Numbered from the stretch's first letter, positions 1 through 16,870 are shown. The stretch: DNA of 64,000 bases from Diaphorobacter sp. HDW4B (GCF_011305535.1 NZ_CP049905.1:3035001-3099000); one strand, 5' to 3'. The notes: a model not told the origin generated them from the letters alone. Numbers and translations are program-made.

Positions 1-1347
<1,347 letters not shown>

Positions 1348-1487
1348 ATAACTTTGATACAATCAAAGACTTGTAGTTATGCCAAGTACGCAATCAAATT
1401 AAGTTCAGCACAATCTGAATAAAACCTCAGCTGATTGAGATTCTATGAATTCGTTGTGAAGCCACAAGGCTCCACGACACCAAGTTA

Positions 1488-1602
1488 TGCCTGATGACCA
1501 TAGCAAGTTGGTACCACTCCTTCCCATCCCGAACAGGACAGTGAAACGACTTCGCGCCGATGATAGTGCGGGTTCCCGTGTGAAAGTAGGTCATCGTCAG
1601 GC
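1488..1602 (+). rRNA. rrf: 5S ribosomal RNA
   Basis: It starts TGCCTGATGACCATAG and ends CATCGTCAGGCT, so the two ends pair as helix I. At about 115 nt it has normal length, and the internal CCCATCCCGAACAG block is typical. It lies about 140 nt after the 23S end, the usual rrn arrangement, and is followed directly by a terminator. Ends are accurate to 1-2 bases. Confidence 0.97.
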
Positions 1603-1617
1603 TCTTACAGCCCAAGC

Positions 1618-1650
1618 CGCCCTCCAACTCGAAAGAGTGGAGGGCGTTTT
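1618..1650 (+). terminator. Rho-independent terminator of the rRNA operon
   Basis: A GC-rich stem (1618-1630 with 1635-1646, one bulged A, GAAA tetraloop) is followed by TTTT at 1647-1650. It sits 16 nt after the 5S gene and ends the rrn transcript. The convergent pseudopilin gene ends 150 bp further on. Confidence 0.85.
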
Positions 1651-1803
1651 GCTTTGCGCTTTGCGGAAGCCAAAAGACCTCCCGCTCTCGGCTCGCTAGG
1701 TCGACAGCGCGCCAACAACTATCCCCGCATCGGGTGCAGGCGGGCTTTGCCGCCACGCCTGGCCATCCCCAGAGCTCCGGGTGCACTCCGCGCCAAATTG
1801 GCA

Positions 1804-2391
1804 TCAAGAGCAATGGTCATCGAGTACAGTGCGAACCCTTCCGCCAGTCGAGACGCAGACCGTGATGACGAAATCTGAGCTTCCTGGTGATTGGGGCGAG
1901 ACAACGAAGCCCGCACCTACGCCATTGATCGTGCCCCAGCGATTGACGGTCAGCACGGATGCATTGCTGGTGAATCGAACCGTCGTGTCGATCGGTGCGG
2001 GAAATGAGCGAAGCAGCTCATCCGCTTCGCCGGTGTTTGTCTCGCTGTAGCTTGCATCGCCATCGTTGTCGAGGAAAACAATCCATCCACAACTCCAATC
2101 GTTCGCTGTGCCGGTGCAGTTTTTCCCTTCGGCCGAGTCTCTTTTGCGAAGCTTGATGTCTTCGGCTCGGCGAACGGCTTCGGAGCGGGCCACGTAGAGT
2201 GCGCCCTTGAGCTCCATGACGGCTTGGCGAACACGCATTCTTTGTATGAGGGCGGAGAAGTTTGGCGCCGCCAGGGTGACGACGATTCCCAGAAGGGTGA
2301 CTGCGCACAGCAACTCCACCAGTGTGAAGCCCTTGGCTCTGTGTGGATGGGTATCGAAGTGGCCGGACTGGACTGATGGGTGCTGCGGCAT
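1804..2391 (-). CDS. GspH/FimT-type pseudopilin
   Basis: A 195-aa protein with a type IV prepilin leader: a basic N-terminal stretch, then GFTLVELL at residues 21-28, where prepilin peptidase PilD would cut between G21 and F22 and methylate the new N-terminus. A hydrophobic helix follows to about residue 45, then a GspH/FimT-like globular domain with a Cys pair near 91/100 and another near the C-terminus. FimT/FimU proteins are minor pilins that help start type IV pilus assembly; GspH is the type II secretion equivalent. It stands alone, convergent with the rRNA operon, without other pilus genes nearby. Whether it serves pili or secretion cannot be told. The ATG at 2391 gives a normal leader length. 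Confidence 0.88.
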   Translation of the reverse strand: MPQHPSVQSGHFDTHPHRAKGFTLVELLCAVTLLGIVVTLAAPNFSALIQRMRVRQAVMELKGALYVARSEAVRRAEDIKLRKRDSAEGKNCTGTANDWSCGWIVFLDNDGDASYSETNTGEADELLRSFPAPIDTTVRFTSNASVLTVNRWGTINGVGAGFVVSPQSPGSSDFVITVCVSTGGRVRTVLDDHCS

Positions 2392-2665
2392 GGATGCTCA
2401 ATCGATGAGGAAATTTCTCAGCCGTTGTAGCGCTCTCTGTGGCGATGTGGCTTGATTCAGTGGGTCGTCATGTCGATACGAGAGGCAACAGATGTGTTTG
2501 CTGCATGGGCAAGAGCCTTGCGGTGAGGGGCAAGAGAAAAATGCCGATTTCCTTGCATTTCTCTTCGCATTTTCCCGAGAGAGGGTCTGAAGAGACGCTA
2601 CAATGCATGCTGCAGTTGAATGGGCTTCGATGGAGCCGAAGATTTCAAAGTATTTTGGAGTTTTC
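2392..2665. other. Intergenic region before the tRNA-tuf operon
   Basis: About 270 bp between the divergent pseudopilin gene and the promoter of the tRNA-Tyr operon. I see no convincing gene or RNA. It should hold the pseudopilin promoter and any upstream elements of the tRNA promoter. Confidence 0.5.
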
Positions 2666-2693
2666 TTGGCTAAACCAAAAAAGCTGCTATAAT
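2666..2693 (+). promoter_or_regulatory. Sigma-70 promoter of the tRNA-Tyr/Gly/Thr-tuf operon
   Basis: A perfect -10 box TATAAT lies at 2688-2693. A -35-like TTGGCT (4 of 6 matches to TTGACA) lies at 2666-2671, spacer 16. The -10 ends 12 nt before the mature tRNA-Tyr 5' end, so transcription would begin just upstream of the tRNA, as is usual for tRNA-tufB operons. Confidence 0.75.
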
Positions 2694-2705
2694 TGCAAAT
2701 TCTCC

Positions 2706-2791
2706 GGAGGGGTGCCCGAGTGGCTAAAGGGGGCAGACTGTAAATCTGTTGGCTTACGCCTACACTGGTTCGAATCCAGTCCCCTCCACCA
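2706..2791 (+). tRNA. tRNA-Tyr (anticodon GTA)
   Basis: 86 nt with a long variable arm. The acceptor GGAGGGG pairs with CCCCTCC (2781-2787), discriminator A, and CCA is encoded at 2789-2791. Anticodon GTA at 2740-2742. First gene of the tRNA-tuf operon. Confidence 0.97.
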
Positions 2792-2843
2792 AATTATGAG
2801 AGCCGAGGTCCTTGTTGGGGTGCGACGCTGATCGATAGATCAA

Positions 2844-2917
2844 GCGGGAGTAGTTCAATGGTAGAACCTTAGCCTTCCAAGCTAATGACGCGGGTTCGAT
2901 TCCCGTCTCCCGCTCCA
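2844..2917 (+). tRNA. tRNA-Gly (anticodon TCC)
   Basis: 74 nt. Acceptor GCGGGAG pairs with CTCCCGC, discriminator T, encoded CCA. The anticodon loop CTTCCAA gives TCC at 2876-2878. Second in the operon. Confidence 0.97.
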
Positions 2918-2961
2918 TAGCTGGTTTGTGAGAAGAGTTAAGCGCAATGCGCTGTGAAGTT

Positions 2962-3036
<75 letters not shown>

Positions 3037-3102
3037 CAAGTTTCCGGTGCGTCCGTTCGGGTAGCGCCTTTATTTTCAGGTGTAAGTTTTCGGAGTCAAG
3101 AA

Positions 3103-4293
<1,191 letters not shown>

Positions 4294-4306
4294 TTGGTGA
4301 GATCGT

Positions 4307-4382
4307 AGGGGTATAGCTCAATTGGCAGAGCGTCGGTCTCCAAAACCGAAGGTTGTAGGTTCGATTCCTACTGCCCCTGCCA
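4307..4382 (+). tRNA. tRNA-Trp (anticodon CCA)
   Basis: 76 nt. Acceptor AGGGGTA pairs with TGCCCCT (one T-G wobble), discriminator G, encoded CCA. Anticodon CCA at 4340-4342. It sits between tuf and secE, as in other Burkholderiales. Confidence 0.97.
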
Positions 4383-4400
4383 CCTAAGGGTGGTGCTCAA

Positions 4401-4423
4401 AGCCCGCCAAGTCTTGGCGGGCT
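4401..4423 (+). terminator. Hairpin between tRNA-Trp and secE
   Basis: A perfect 10-bp stem (AGCCCGCCAA at 4401-4410 with TTGGCGGGCT at 4414-4423) with a 3-nt loop. Only a weak T tract follows, so it may act as an attenuator or processing signal rather than a full terminator. Confidence 0.5.
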
Positions 4424-4469
4424 TCGGCGTCTTGTGCGACGCCGGAACAAGGAATGATTGCAGTCACTT

Positions 4470-4853
4470 ATGGCCACTTCTCAGGTTGAAACTGTTAGTA
4501 CCGGTGCGGACAAGGCGAAGCTCGCCTTTGCCGTCGTGCTGGTGTTGGCCTCTATTGCAGGGTTTTATGTGCTCGCCAAGCAAGGCCCGCTCGTGCAGTG
4601 GGCGGTGTTGCTGGTGGGCTTGGTCGCGGCAGCTGTGGTGTTTCTGGTGTCTGAACCAGGCAAGCAGTTTGTGGCCTTCGCGCGCGATGCGTGGAAGGAA
4701 GTGCACAAGGTCGTCTGGCCGACTCGCAAGGAAGCACTGCAGATGACAGGCTATGTGTTCGCCTTCGTGGTGATCATGGCTTTGTTCCTGTGGTTTACGG
4801 ACAAGACGCTTGAGTGGGTCTTGTACGATTTGATTCTCGGCTGGAGGAAGTAA
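4470..4853 (+). CDS. secE: Protein translocase subunit SecE
   Basis: 127 aa. SecE clamps SecY in the SecYEG channel of the inner membrane. Two helices lie near residues 20-57 and a third near 95-117, with the conserved cytoplasmic motif EVHKVVWPTRKEAL just before the last one. This three-helix layout is the longer proteobacterial form. The ATG at 4470 is chosen because it gives the usual N-terminus; an in-frame TTG at 4458 is closer to the AAGGA at 4449-4453 and cannot be excluded. nusG starts 3 bp after the stop, so the two are translated together. Confidence 0.95.
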   Translation: MATSQVETVSTGADKAKLAFAVVLVLASIAGFYVLAKQGPLVQWAVLLVGLVAAAVVFLVSEPGKQFVAFARDAWKEVHKVVWPTRKEALQMTGYVFAFVVIMALFLWFTDKTLEWVLYDLILGWRK

Positions 4854-4856
4854 CTG

Positions 4857-5459
4857 ATGACTGATGACGCCATGGAAAATGCTGGCGCGACAGCGGCGGT
4901 TCCTGCTCCTGTCGCATCCGGCAATCCGGATCTGCGCTGGTACATCGTGCATGCCTATTCGGGCATGGAAAAGGCGGTGGAGCGCAACATCACCGAACGC
5001 ATCGCCCGCGCGGGCATGCAGGACAAGTTTGGCCGCATTCTCGTGCCGACCGAAGAAGTGGTCGAAATGAAGAATGGCCAGCGCAAGACGACCGAGCGTC
5101 GTCTGTATCCTGGCTATGTGTTCGTTGAAATGGTGATGGAAGATGACACTTGGCACTTGGTGAAGCACACCAGCAAGGTCACGGGTTTCGTGGGTGGTTC
5201 CAAGAACCGTCCAGCGCCCATCTCTGACGACGAAGTGCAGAAGATCGTCAGCCAGATGGAAGAGGGCACCGAGAAGCCGCGTCACAAGATCGAGTTCACC
5301 GTGGGTGAGCTGGTGCGCGTCAAGGAAGGCCCGTTCACCGACTTCAATGGTTCGGTGGAAGAAGTCAATTACGAAAAGAGTCGTCTGCGTGTGTCGGTCA
5401 TGATTTTTGGCCGTTCCACTCCGGTCGAACTGGAATTCGCTCAGGTCGAGAAGACATAA
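4857..5459 (+). CDS. nusG: Transcription elongation/antitermination factor NusG
   Basis: 200 aa. NusG binds the RNA polymerase clamp, suppresses pausing and links polymerase to Rho or to ribosomal protein S10. An N-terminal low-complexity extension (about 1-25) precedes the NGN domain, with [19 protein letters not shown] and the [10 protein letters not shown] segment. A C-terminal KOW domain starts near residue 145 ([19 protein letters not shown]). It forms a pair with secE upstream; rplK follows after a 151-bp leader. Confidence 0.98.
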   Translation: MTDDAMENAGATAAVPAPVASGNPDLRWYIVHAYSGMEKAVERNITERIARAGMQDKFGRILVPTEEVVEMKNGQRKTTERRLYPGYVFVEMVMEDDTWHLVKHTSKVTGFVGGSKNRPAPISDDEVQKIVSQMEEGTEKPRHKIEFTVGELVRVKEGPFTDFNGSVEEVNYEKSRLRVSVMIFGRSTPVELEFAQVEKT

Positions 5460-5553
5460 GTCTTCTGCAAGGACCTGATCCTCGCAAGAGATCGGTGAGT
5501 CGGCGCTTTACAGCTCTGTGCCGGCAATCACTTCATGTTCGAGCTGCAACCCC

Positions 5554-5590
5554 GGGGAGCCGGTCTTGTCCATGACGAGGCTTGCGTTAT
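5554..5590 (+). promoter_or_regulatory. Candidate ribosomal protein L1 autoregulatory site in the rplK leader
   Basis: The leader can fold as two short helices, AGCC (5558-5561) with GGCT (5579-5582) and GG (5562-5563) with CC (5570-5571). They are separated by an internal loop with bases only on the 3' side, ATGACGA (5572-5578). That asymmetric shape is the hallmark of the L1 site on 23S rRNA and on the L11-L1 mRNA, where free L1 represses translation of both genes. It lies 20 nt before the rplK Shine-Dalgarno. Assignment is by shape and position only. Confidence 0.45.
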
Positions 5591-5610
5591 GACCCGTAAG
5601 GAAATTAGCC

Positions 5611-6042
5611 ATGGCGAAAAAAATCGTCGGCTTTATCAAGCTGCAAGTTCCAGCTGGTAAGGCAAATCCATCTCCTCCAATCGGTCCAGCGCTGGGTCAG
5701 CGCGGTCTGAACATCATGGAGTTCTGCAAGGCATTCAATGCGCAGACTCAAGGTGTTGAGCCAGGTCTGCCACTGCCAGTGGTGATCACGGCGTTTGCTG
5801 ACAAGAGCTTCACGTTCGTCATCAAGACTCCTCCAGCCACCGTGCTGATCAAGAAGGCCATCAAGCTCGACAAGGGTTCTTCGAATCCTCTGAAGACCAA
5901 GGTCGGCAAGATCACCCGCGCTCAGCTGGAAGAAATCGCCAAGACCAAGCTGAAGGACATGAACGCCGCTGACGTGGACGCAGCTGTGCGCACTCTGGCT
6001 GGTTCGGCCCGCTCCATGGGCGTGACTGTGGAAGGACTGTAA
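5611..6042 (+). CDS. rplK: 50S ribosomal protein L11
   Basis: 143 aa, normal length. L11 binds the GTPase-associated centre of 23S rRNA together with L10-L7/L12 and is needed for RelA activation. The N-terminal domain carries [20 protein letters not shown] with its conserved prolines; the C-terminal RNA-binding domain ends RSMGVTVEG. An AAGGAA Shine-Dalgarno lies upstream of the ATG. rplA follows after 2 bp. Confidence 0.99.
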   Translation: MAKKIVGFIKLQVPAGKANPSPPIGPALGQRGLNIMEFCKAFNAQTQGVEPGLPLPVVITAFADKSFTFVIKTPPATVLIKKAIKLDKGSSNPLKTKVGKITRAQLEEIAKTKLKDMNAADVDAAVRTLAGSARSMGVTVEGL

Positions 6043-6044
6043 TC

Positions 6045-6740
6045 ATGGCAAAGTTGACCAAGAAGCAAAAAGCATTGGCCGGCAAGGTTGACAGCACCAA
6101 GCTGTACGCATTCGCTGACGCTGTGGCTATCGTGAAGGAAGCCGCTACCGCCAAGTTTGACGAATCCATCGACGTTGCTGTGCAACTCGGTGTGGATGCC
6201 AAGAAGTCGGACCAAGTGGTTCGTGGCGCTGTCGTTCTGCCTCACGGCACCGGCAAGACCACCCGCGTGGCTGTGTTCGCCCAAGGCGCCAAGGCTGACG
6301 AAGCCAAGGCCGCTGGTGCTGACATCGTCGGCATGGACGACCTGGCTGCCATGGTCAAGGCTGGCGACATGCCTTTCGACGTGGTGATCGCTGCTCCAGA
6401 CGCAATGCGTATCGTTGGTACCCTGGGTCAGATCCTGGGTCCACGTGGCCTGATGCCTAACCCCAAAGTGGGCACCGTGACTCCTGACGTGGCTACCGCC
6501 GTCAAGAACGCCAAGGCTGGTCAGATCCAGTTCCGCGTTGACAAGGCCGGCATCATCCACGGCACGATCGGTCGTCGTTCGTTCGACAACGAGAAGCTGC
6601 AGGGCAACCTGGCCGCTTTGGTTGACGCTCTGAACAAGGCCAAGCCTGCTACCAGCAAGGGTGTGTACCTGCGCAAGGTTGCTGTGTCCTCCACCATGGG
6701 CGTTGGCGTCCGTGTGGATACACAGACCATCGCAGCGTAA
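6045..6740 (+). CDS. rplA: 50S ribosomal protein L1
   Basis: 231 aa. L1 forms the mobile L1 stalk that handles E-site tRNA and represses its own mRNA. The conserved motif [15 protein letters not shown] lies near residues 127-142. It starts 2 bp after rplK, so the pair is translationally coupled. The C-terminus is normal. Confidence 0.99.
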   Translation: MAKLTKKQKALAGKVDSTKLYAFADAVAIVKEAATAKFDESIDVAVQLGVDAKKSDQVVRGAVVLPHGTGKTTRVAVFAQGAKADEAKAAGADIVGMDDLAAMVKAGDMPFDVVIAAPDAMRIVGTLGQILGPRGLMPNPKVGTVTPDVATAVKNAKAGQIQFRVDKAGIIHGTIGRRSFDNEKLQGNLAALVDALNKAKPATSKGVYLRKVAVSSTMGVGVRVDTQTIAA

Positions 6741-6994
6741 TTGCTTTGAAAAGATCTTGAGGCACTCGCAAGAGTGCCTCAGTGGTGGGTCGATGCAGCG
6801 ATGCATCGAGTCATCCAAGACCGTTGGCGTGCAGGTGTTGAAAGACAGGCTGCACTTAAATCGAGAAGAGATGCCAACGCAGATGGCGATCCCGCTGCAG
6901 ATGGAACGAGAAATTTTTCCTCAACAGTTGGTCGCTGAAACTTAAGCGCGCATGGAGAACCCCGGTTCGAAGTGCGCAAATGAAGGAGTAGACC
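6741..6994 (+). promoter_or_regulatory. rplJ leader (probable L10-L7/L12 autoregulatory region)
   Basis: A 254-nt untranslated stretch between rplA and rplJ. It starts with a perfect 9-bp hairpin (6759-6767 with 6772-6780, loop GCAA) without a T tract. Further on it has several imperfect inverted repeats, including GCCAAC/GTTGG-type pairings around 6825-6890. In proteobacteria a long leader here binds the L10-(L7/L12)4 complex and controls rplJL. The length and position support this; the exact binding fold was not worked out. Confidence 0.55.
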
Positions 6995-7507
6995 TTGAGT
7001 CTTAATCGCAGTGAGAAAGAAGCGGTCATCAATGAAGTGACCAGCCTCGCCGCAAAAGCTCAAACGCTGGTGATCGCGGAATACCGTGGCATCACGGTCG
7101 CTGACATGACCAAACTGCGCGTTGATGCACGCAGCAAGGGCGTTTCCCTGAGCGTTCTGAAGAACACTCTGGCACGTCGTGCTGTGGCTGGCAGCCAGTT
7201 TGACGTTGTGGCCGACCAGATGACCGGTCCTCTGATCTATGGCTTCTCCGAAGACGCTGTGGCCGCCGCCAAGGTGGTGGCCGATTTCGCGAAGACCAAC
7301 GACAAGTTGGTGATTCGCGGTGGCGCATTCGGTGGCAAGGCCCTGGACGTGAACGGCGTTAAGGAACTGGCGAACATTCCATCCAAGGAAGTTCTGCTGG
7401 CTCAAATTTGTGGCTTGCTCATGTCGCCTATCTCGCGTACAGCCGTTGTGCTGGGCGCCCTGGCGGCAAAGAAGAGCGAAGGCGAAGGCGAAGCTGTTGC
7501 CGCTTGA
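6995..7507 (+). CDS. rplJ: 50S ribosomal protein L10
   Basis: 170 aa. L10 forms the base of the ribosomal stalk and binds L7/L12 dimers through its C-terminal helix. Translation starts at TTG (6995): the AAGGAG at 6983-6988 is well spaced, the product begins [11 protein letters not shown] as in related L10 proteins, and there is no in-frame ATG in a suitable place. A TTG start in a highly expressed ribosomal gene is worth noting and may help keep L10 matched to L7/L12. rplL follows after 50 bp. Confidence 0.97.
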   Translation: MSLNRSEKEAVINEVTSLAAKAQTLVIAEYRGITVADMTKLRVDARSKGVSLSVLKNTLARRAVAGSQFDVVADQMTGPLIYGFSEDAVAAAKVVADFAKTNDKLVIRGGAFGGKALDVNGVKELANIPSKEVLLAQICGLLMSPISRTAVVLGALAAKKSEGEGEAVAA

Positions 7508-7557
7508 TTGAAAAGCGCACAGTTACCCTCAAATCAACCAATTGTTAGGAAATAAAA

Positions 7558-7935
7558 ATGGCATTCGATAAAGACGCATTCTTGACCGCGCTCGACAGCA
7601 TGACGGTTCTGGAACTCAATGACCTGGTGAAGGCCATTGAAGAGAAGTTCGGCGTGTCCGCCGCTGCTATGGCTGCTCCCGCTGCTGGCGGCGCTGGCGC
7701 TGGCGCTGCTGCTGCTGAAGAAAAGACTGAATTCAACCTGGTTCTGCTTGAAGCAGGTGCCAACAAGGTTGGCGTGATCAAGGCCGTGCGTGAAATCACT
7801 GGTCTGGGTCTGAAGGAAGCCAAGGACATGGTCGACGGCGCTCCCAAGACTCTGAAGGAAGCTATGCCTAAGGCTGACGCTGAAGCCGCTGCCAAGAAGC
7901 TGGTGGACGCAGGTGCCAAGGCTGAACTGAAGTAA
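7558..7935 (+). CDS. rplL: 50S ribosomal protein L7/L12
   Basis: 125 aa, acidic. An N-terminal dimerisation helix is followed by an Ala/Gly-rich hinge (about residues 36-52) and the C-terminal factor-binding domain with [16 protein letters not shown]. It recruits EF-Tu and EF-G to the ribosome. Its own strong Shine-Dalgarno (TTAGGAAAT) agrees with the need for four copies per ribosome. Confidence 0.99.
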   Translation: MAFDKDAFLTALDSMTVLELNDLVKAIEEKFGVSAAAMAAPAAGGAGAGAAAAEEKTEFNLVLLEAGANKVGVIKAVREITGLGLKEAKDMVDGAPKTLKEAMPKADAEAAAKKLVDAGAKAELK

Positions 7936-7951
7936 TTCGCTCAGTTTTGAG

Positions 7952-7984
7952 GGCTGGAGGTTCCAAAAGGGGCCTCCAGCCTTT
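7952..7984 (+). terminator. rplL-rpoB attenuator hairpin
   Basis: A stem GGCTGGAGG (7952-7960) with CCTCCAGCC (7973-7981) has inner pairing and an AAAA loop, followed by only TTT. A leaky terminator at this place is a known feature of rplL-rpoB operons; it lowers rpoBC transcription relative to the ribosomal genes. Confidence 0.75.
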
Positions 7985-8297
7985 GGCGCTTCTAGCGTAA
8001 GGGTTTGTCCTGTAGCTGGAAGACTCCTTGTCTGACGACCACGACGGTCGTTTTGTTGTCAGATCGGGATGGTAATTTCGGACCATTGTGTCCAGAGCGC
8101 ACCAGAAAGCGGTTCCCATCGAGAGAACTTTTTTCTAGTGCCTTCTGATTCATCCGACAGCAGAAGGTGCCTTGGTTCGGGCGATGTGCAACGCATCGCC
8201 GTCCGCCATGGTTGGTAGTGGCCAACCGCCAAGCCTACAAGTGTGCCTTGTAGGGCAGTCGTCGAAGACCAGTTTCATGTCTTTGCCTGGAGATCTC
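7985..8297 (+). other. rplL-rpoB spacer with serial hairpins
   Basis: No gene is seen. Several hairpins stand in a row: CCTTCTG (8141-8147) with CAGAAGG (8161-8167); GGCGATG (8180-8186) with CATCGCC (8194-8200); CCTACAAG (8234-8241) with CTTGTAGG (8247-8254). In enterobacteria this spacer contains an RNase III processing site, so these may be processing structures. The rpoB Shine-Dalgarno CTGGAG is at 8288-8293. Confidence 0.6.
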
Positions 8298-12422
<4,125 letters not shown>

Positions 12423-12444
12423 TTATTGAAAAGGGAAAGAGTCC

Positions 12445-15400
12445 ATGAAATCGTTACTCGACCTGTTCAAGCAATTCACGCCTGATGAGCATTTCGATGC
12501 CATCAAGATCGGCATGGCTTCGCCCGAGAAGATCCGTTCGTGGTCTTTCGGCGAGGTGAAGAAGCCTGAGACGATCAACTACCGCACGTTCAAGCCAGAG
12601 CGCGATGGTCTGTTCTGCGCAAAGATCTTCGGCCCCATCAAGGACTACGAATGCCTTTGCGGCAAGTACAAGCGCCTCAAGCACCGCGGTGTGATCTGCG
12701 AGAAGTGCGGCGTTGAAGTCACGCAGACCAAGGTTCGCCGCGAGCGCATGGGTCACATCGACCTGGCCGCTCCTTGCGCGCACATCTGGTTCCTGAAGTC
12801 GCTGCCGTCGCGTCTGGGCCTGGTGCTCGACATGACGCTGCGCGACATCGAACGCGTGCTGTACTTCGAAGCCTACGTGGTGACCGACCCGGGCATGACT
12901 CCGCTGAAGAAGTTCGGCATCATGTCCGAGGACGACTACGACGCCAAGCGCAAGGAATACGGTGATGAATTCATCGCCAAGATGGGCGCTGAAGGCATCA
13001 AGGATCTGCTCGAAGGTATCGACATCGATATGGAAATCGAGCGCCTGCGTGGCGATCTGACCGGCTCCGAAGTCAAGGTCAAGAAGAACGCCAAGCGCCT
13101 GAAGGTTCTGGAAGCGTTCAAGAAGTCCGGCATCAAGCCCGAGTGGATGGTGCTGGAAGTGCTGCCCGTGCTGCCACCGGACCTGCGTCCGCTGGTGCCG
13201 CTGGATGGTGGCCGCTTCGCTACGTCCGATCTGAACGATCTGTATCGCCGCGTCATCAACCGCAACTCGCGTCTGCGTCGCCTGCTGGAGCTGAAGGCTC
13301 CTGAAATCATCGCGCGCAACGAAAAGCGCATGCTGCAGGAAGCGGTTGACTCGCTGCTGGACAACGGCCGTCGCGGCAAGGCGATGACTGGTGCGAACAA
13401 GCGTGCCCTCAAGTCGCTGGCCGACATGATCAAGGGCAAGAGCGGTCGTTTCCGTCAGAACTTGCTGGGCAAGCGCGTGGACTACTCCGGTCGTTCCGTG
13501 ATTACCGTGGGTCCTTACCTCAAGCTGCACCAGTGCGGTCTGCCAAAGCTGATGGCTTTGGAACTCTTCAAGCCATTCATCTTCTCGCGCCTCGAAGCGA
13601 TGGGCATCGCCACGACCATCAAGGCTGCCAAGAAGGAAGTGGAAGCCGGCACGCCAGTCGTGTGGGACATCCTGGAAGAGGTCATCAAGGAACACCCGAT
13701 CATGCTGAACCGTGCGCCTACGCTGCACCGTTTGGGCATTCAGGCGTTCGAGCCCATCCTCATCGAAGGCAAGGCCATCCAGCTGCACCCACTCGTCTGC
13801 GCGGCGTTCAACGCCGACTTCGACGGTGACCAGATGGCTGTCCACGTTCCGCTGTCGGTGGAAGCGCAGCTCGAAGCCCGCACACTGATGCTGGCATCGA
13901 ACAACGTGCTGTTCCCGGCTTCGGGCGAACCTTCCATCGTTCCTTCGCAGGACGTGGTGCTGGGTCTTTATCACGCCACCCGTGACAAGATCAACGGCAA
14001 GGGTGAAGGCCTGGTGTTCGCTGACATCGGCGAAGTGCAACGCGCTCTGGACGCTGGTGAAGCCGAACTCGCAGCGCGCATCACCGTGCGTCTGACCGAG
14101 TGGACCAAGAACAAGGCCACGGGCGAATTCGAGCCCGAGACCGGCCTCGTGGAAACCACCGTCGGCCGCGCTCTGCTGTCCGAAATTCTTCCCAAGGGCC
14201 TGCCGTTCTCCAACATGAACAAGGCGCTCAAGAAGAAGGAAATCTCCAAGCTGATCAACACCAGCTTCCGCAAGTGCGGTCTGAAGGAAACGGTCGTGTT
14301 TGCAGACAAGCTGCTGCAAAACGGTTTCCGTCTGGCCACGCGTGCCGGTATTTCCATCTGCGTGGACGACATGCTGGTGCCGCCACAGAAGGCGGAAATC
14401 ATCGGTCGTGCCGAGAAGGAAGTCAAAGAGATCGAGCAGCAGTACGTCTCCGGTCTCGTGACCACGGGCGAACGCTACAACAAGGTCGTGGACATCTGGG
14501 GCAAGGCAGGTGACGAAGTCTCCAAGGTCATGATGGCCCAGTTGGCCAAGCAAAAGACCATTGACCGTCACGGCAACGAAGTCGATCAGGAATCGTTCAA
14601 TTCGATTTACATGATGGCCGACTCCGGCGCCCGCGGTTCCGCGGCTCAGATTCGCCAGCTCGCAGGTATGCGTGGTCTGATGGCCAAGCCTGACGGCTCC
14701 ATCATCGAGACGCCTATCACCGCGAACTTCCGCGAAGGCCTGAACGTGTTGCAGTACTTCATCTCCACCCACGGTGCCCGTAAGGGTCTGGCGGATACGG
14801 CGTTGAAGACGGCGAACTCGGGTTACCTGACACGTCGTCTGGTGGACGTGACGCAAGACCTCGTGGTGAACGAGCAGGATTGCGGCACCCACAATGGTTC
14901 GCTGATGCGCGCCATCGTCGAAGGCGGTGAAACCATCGAATCGCTGCGTGACCGTATCCTCGGCCGCGTGGCTGCCGAAGACATCCTGCACCCCGAAACC
15001 CGTGCGGTGCTGGTGACTGCCGGCACGATGCTGGAAGAAGACCTGATCGAAGAGATCGAAGCTCAAGGCGTGGACGAAGTGAAGGTGCGTACAGCCCTGA
15101 CCTGCGAAACCCGCTACGGCCTGTGCGCCAAGTGCTACGGTCGCGACTTGGGCCGCGGCGGCCTGATCAACCATGGCGAAGCCGTGGGTGTGATCGCTGC
15201 CCAGTCCATCGGCGAACCAGGTACCCAGCTGACCATGCGTACGTTCCACATCGGTGGTGCGGCTTCGCGTGCAGCCATCGCCTCGAGCGTGGAAGCCAAG
15301 TCGAATGGTTCGATCAGCTTCAACAGCACGATGCGCTACGTGACCAACACCAAGGGTGAACTGGTGGTGATTTCCCGTTCCGGCGAAATCGTCATCAGCG

Positions 15401-16683
15401 ACAACGGTCGCGAGCGTGAGCGTCACAAGGTGCCATACGGTGCCACGTTGACCGTGAAGGCCGATCAGGTGATCAAGGCTGGCGCGATTCTCGCCAACTG
15501 GGATCCACTGACACGCCCGATCATCACCGAATACGCTGGTCGCGTGAAGTTCGAAAACGTCGAGGAAGGCCTCACCGTTGCGAAGCAGGTCGACGAAGTG
15601 ACCGGTCTGTCCACGCTGGTGGTGATCGATCCGAAGCGTCGTGGCTCCGCCAAGGTGGTGCGTCCACAGGTCAAGCTGATCGACGCGAACGGTCAGGAAG
15701 TGAAGATCCCCGGCACCGATCACTCGGTGACGATCGGCTTCCAGGTCGGCGCGCTGATCCAAGTGCGTGACGATCAGGACGTGGGTCCAGGCGAAGTGCT
15801 GGCCCGTATCCCGGTCGAAGGTCAGAAGACCCGCGACATTACCGGTGGTCTGCCACGTGTGGCCGAACTGTTCGAAGCGCGTTCGCCAAAGGACAAGGGC
15901 ATGCTGGCCGAAATGACCGGCACGATCTCGTTCGGCAAGGAAACCAAGGGCAAGGTCCGTTTGCAGATCACCGATCCGGAAGGCAAGGTCTGGGACGAAC
16001 TGGTTCCGAAGGAAAAGAACGTGCTGGTCCACGAAGGCCAGGTCGTGAACAAGGGCGAACTGGTCGTCGACGGCCCGGCAGATCCACAGGACATCCTGCG
16101 TCTGCTCGGCATCGAGGAACTGGCACGCTACATCGTTGACGAAGTGCAGGACGTGTACCGCTTGCAGGGCGTGAAGATCAATGACAAGCACATTGAAGTG
16201 ATCGTGCGCCAGATGCTGCGTCGCGTTGTGGTCGAGAACACTGGCGAGTCCACCTACATTGCAGGTGAACAAGTCGAGCGTTCGGAAATCCTCAACACGA
16301 ACGAAGCGCTGCAAAAGGACGGCAAGATCCCGGCAACGTACTCCAACATTCTGTTGGGTATCACGAAGGCATCGCTGTCCACCGACTCGTTCATCTCGGC
16401 CGCTTCCTTCCAAGAAACGACCCGCGTGCTCACCGAAGCTGCCATCATGGGCAAGCGCGACGAGCTGCGTGGCCTGAAGGAAAACGTCATCGTGGGTCGT
16501 CTGATCCCCGCTGGTACCGGTCTCGCATACCACGAGGCCCGCAAGGCCAAGGACACGATGGACGAAGCCGAGCGCCGTGCGATTGCCGACGCCGAAGCCG
16601 AAGAACTGGCGACTGCCGGTGATTCCTCGGACGACGTCACCGAGCCGACCGCTCAGGACCAAAGCGCTGCTGCTGCGGATTGA
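12445..16683 (+). CDS. rpoC: DNA-directed RNA polymerase beta-prime subunit
   Basis: 1412 aa, full length. It holds the catalytic Mg2+ with NADFDGDQM (456-464). The N-terminal zinc finger has Cys pairs in CLCGKYKRL and CEKCGVEV (about 70-88); the second zinc site is around residues 810-898 ([15 protein letters not shown]). The trigger loop and bridge-helix regions look normal. The C-terminal tail is Ala/Glu/Asp-rich. AAGGGAAAGAG lies upstream of the ATG. It is the last gene of the rplKAJL-rpoBC transcript. Confidence 0.99.
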   Translation: MKSLLDLFKQFTPDEHFDAIKIGMASPEKIRSWSFGEVKKPETINYRTFKPERDGLFCAKIFGPIKDYECLCGKYKRLKHRGVICEKCGVEVTQTKVRRERMGHIDLAAPCAHIWFLKSLPSRLGLVLDMTLRDIERVLYFEAYVVTDPGMTPLKKFGIMSEDDYDAKRKEYGDEFIAKMGAEGIKDLLEGIDIDMEIERLRGDLTGSEVKVKKNAKRLKVLEAFKKSGIKPEWMVLEVLPVLPPDLRPLVPLDGGRFATSDLNDLYRRVINRNSRLRRLLELKAPEIIARNEKRMLQEAVDSLLDNGRRGKAMTGANKRALKSLADMIKGKSGRFRQNLLGKRVDYSGRSVITVGPYLKLHQCGLPKLMALELFKPFIFSRLEAMGIATTIKAAKKEVEAGTPVVWDILEEVIKEHPIMLNRAPTLHRLGIQAFEPILIEGKAIQLHPLVCAAFNADFDGDQMAVHVPLSVEAQLEARTLMLASNNVLFPASGEPSIVPSQDVVLGLYHATRDKINGKGEGLVFADIGEVQRALDAGEAELAARITVRLTEWTKNKATGEFEPETGLVETTVGRALLSEILPKGLPFSNMNKALKKKEISKLINTSFRKCGLKETVVFADKLLQNGFRLATRAGISICVDDMLVPPQKAEIIGRAEKEVKEIEQQYVSGLVTTGERYNKVVDIWGKAGDEVSKVMMAQLAKQKTIDRHGNEVDQESFNSIYMMADSGARGSAAQIRQLAGMRGLMAKPDGSIIETPITANFREGLNVLQYFISTHGARKGLADTALKTANSGYLTRRLVDVTQDLVVNEQDCGTHNGSLMRAIVEGGETIESLRDRILGRVAAEDILHPETRAVLVTAGTMLEEDLIEEIEAQGVDEVKVRTALTCETRYGLCAKCYGRDLGRGGLINHGEAVGVIAAQSIGEPGTQLTMRTFHIGGAASRAAIASSVEAKSNGSISFNSTMRYVTNTKGELVVISRSGEIVISDNGRERERHKVPYGATLTVKADQVIKAGAILANWDPLTRPIITEYAGRVKFENVEEGLTVAKQVDEVTGLSTLVVIDPKRRGSAKVVRPQVKLIDANGQEVKIPGTDHSVTIGFQVGALIQVRDDQDVGPGEVLARIPVEGQKTRDITGGLPRVAELFEARSPKDKGMLAEMTGTISFGKETKGKVRLQITDPEGKVWDELVPKEKNVLVHEGQVVNKGELVVDGPADPQDILRLLGIEELARYIVDEVQDVYRLQGVKINDKHIEVIVRQMLRRVVVENTGESTYIAGEQVERSEILNTNEALQKDGKIPATYSNILLGITKASLSTDSFISAASFQETTRVLTEAAIMGKRDELRGLKENVIVGRLIPAGTGLAYHEARKAKDTMDEAERRAIADAEAEELATAGDSSDDVTEPTAQDQSAAAAD

Positions 16684-16726
16684 GCCGTAGCCCGCGCTGA
16701 GATCGGCCCTTCGGGCTGATCGGAGC

Positions 16727-16776
16727 ACTCCCGCCCTGCCGTGCATTGCACGGATAGTGCGGGAGTTTTTCTTTTT
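16727..16776 (+). terminator. Rho-independent terminator of the rpoBC operon
   Basis: An outer stem ACTCCCGC (16727-16734) with GCGGGAGT (16759-16766) encloses an inner hairpin CCGTGC/GCACGG (16739-16753). TTTTT-C-TTTTT follows. This is one of the strongest terminators in the window. Confidence 0.92.
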
Positions 16777-16870
16777 GTGAGCAGTGCAGATCGCGAAAGT
16801 GCTCTACATTGCGAGGCATGCACCGCACGACCCGTCGTTCTCAACGTCTCCATTCACCGGACCGCAACCC

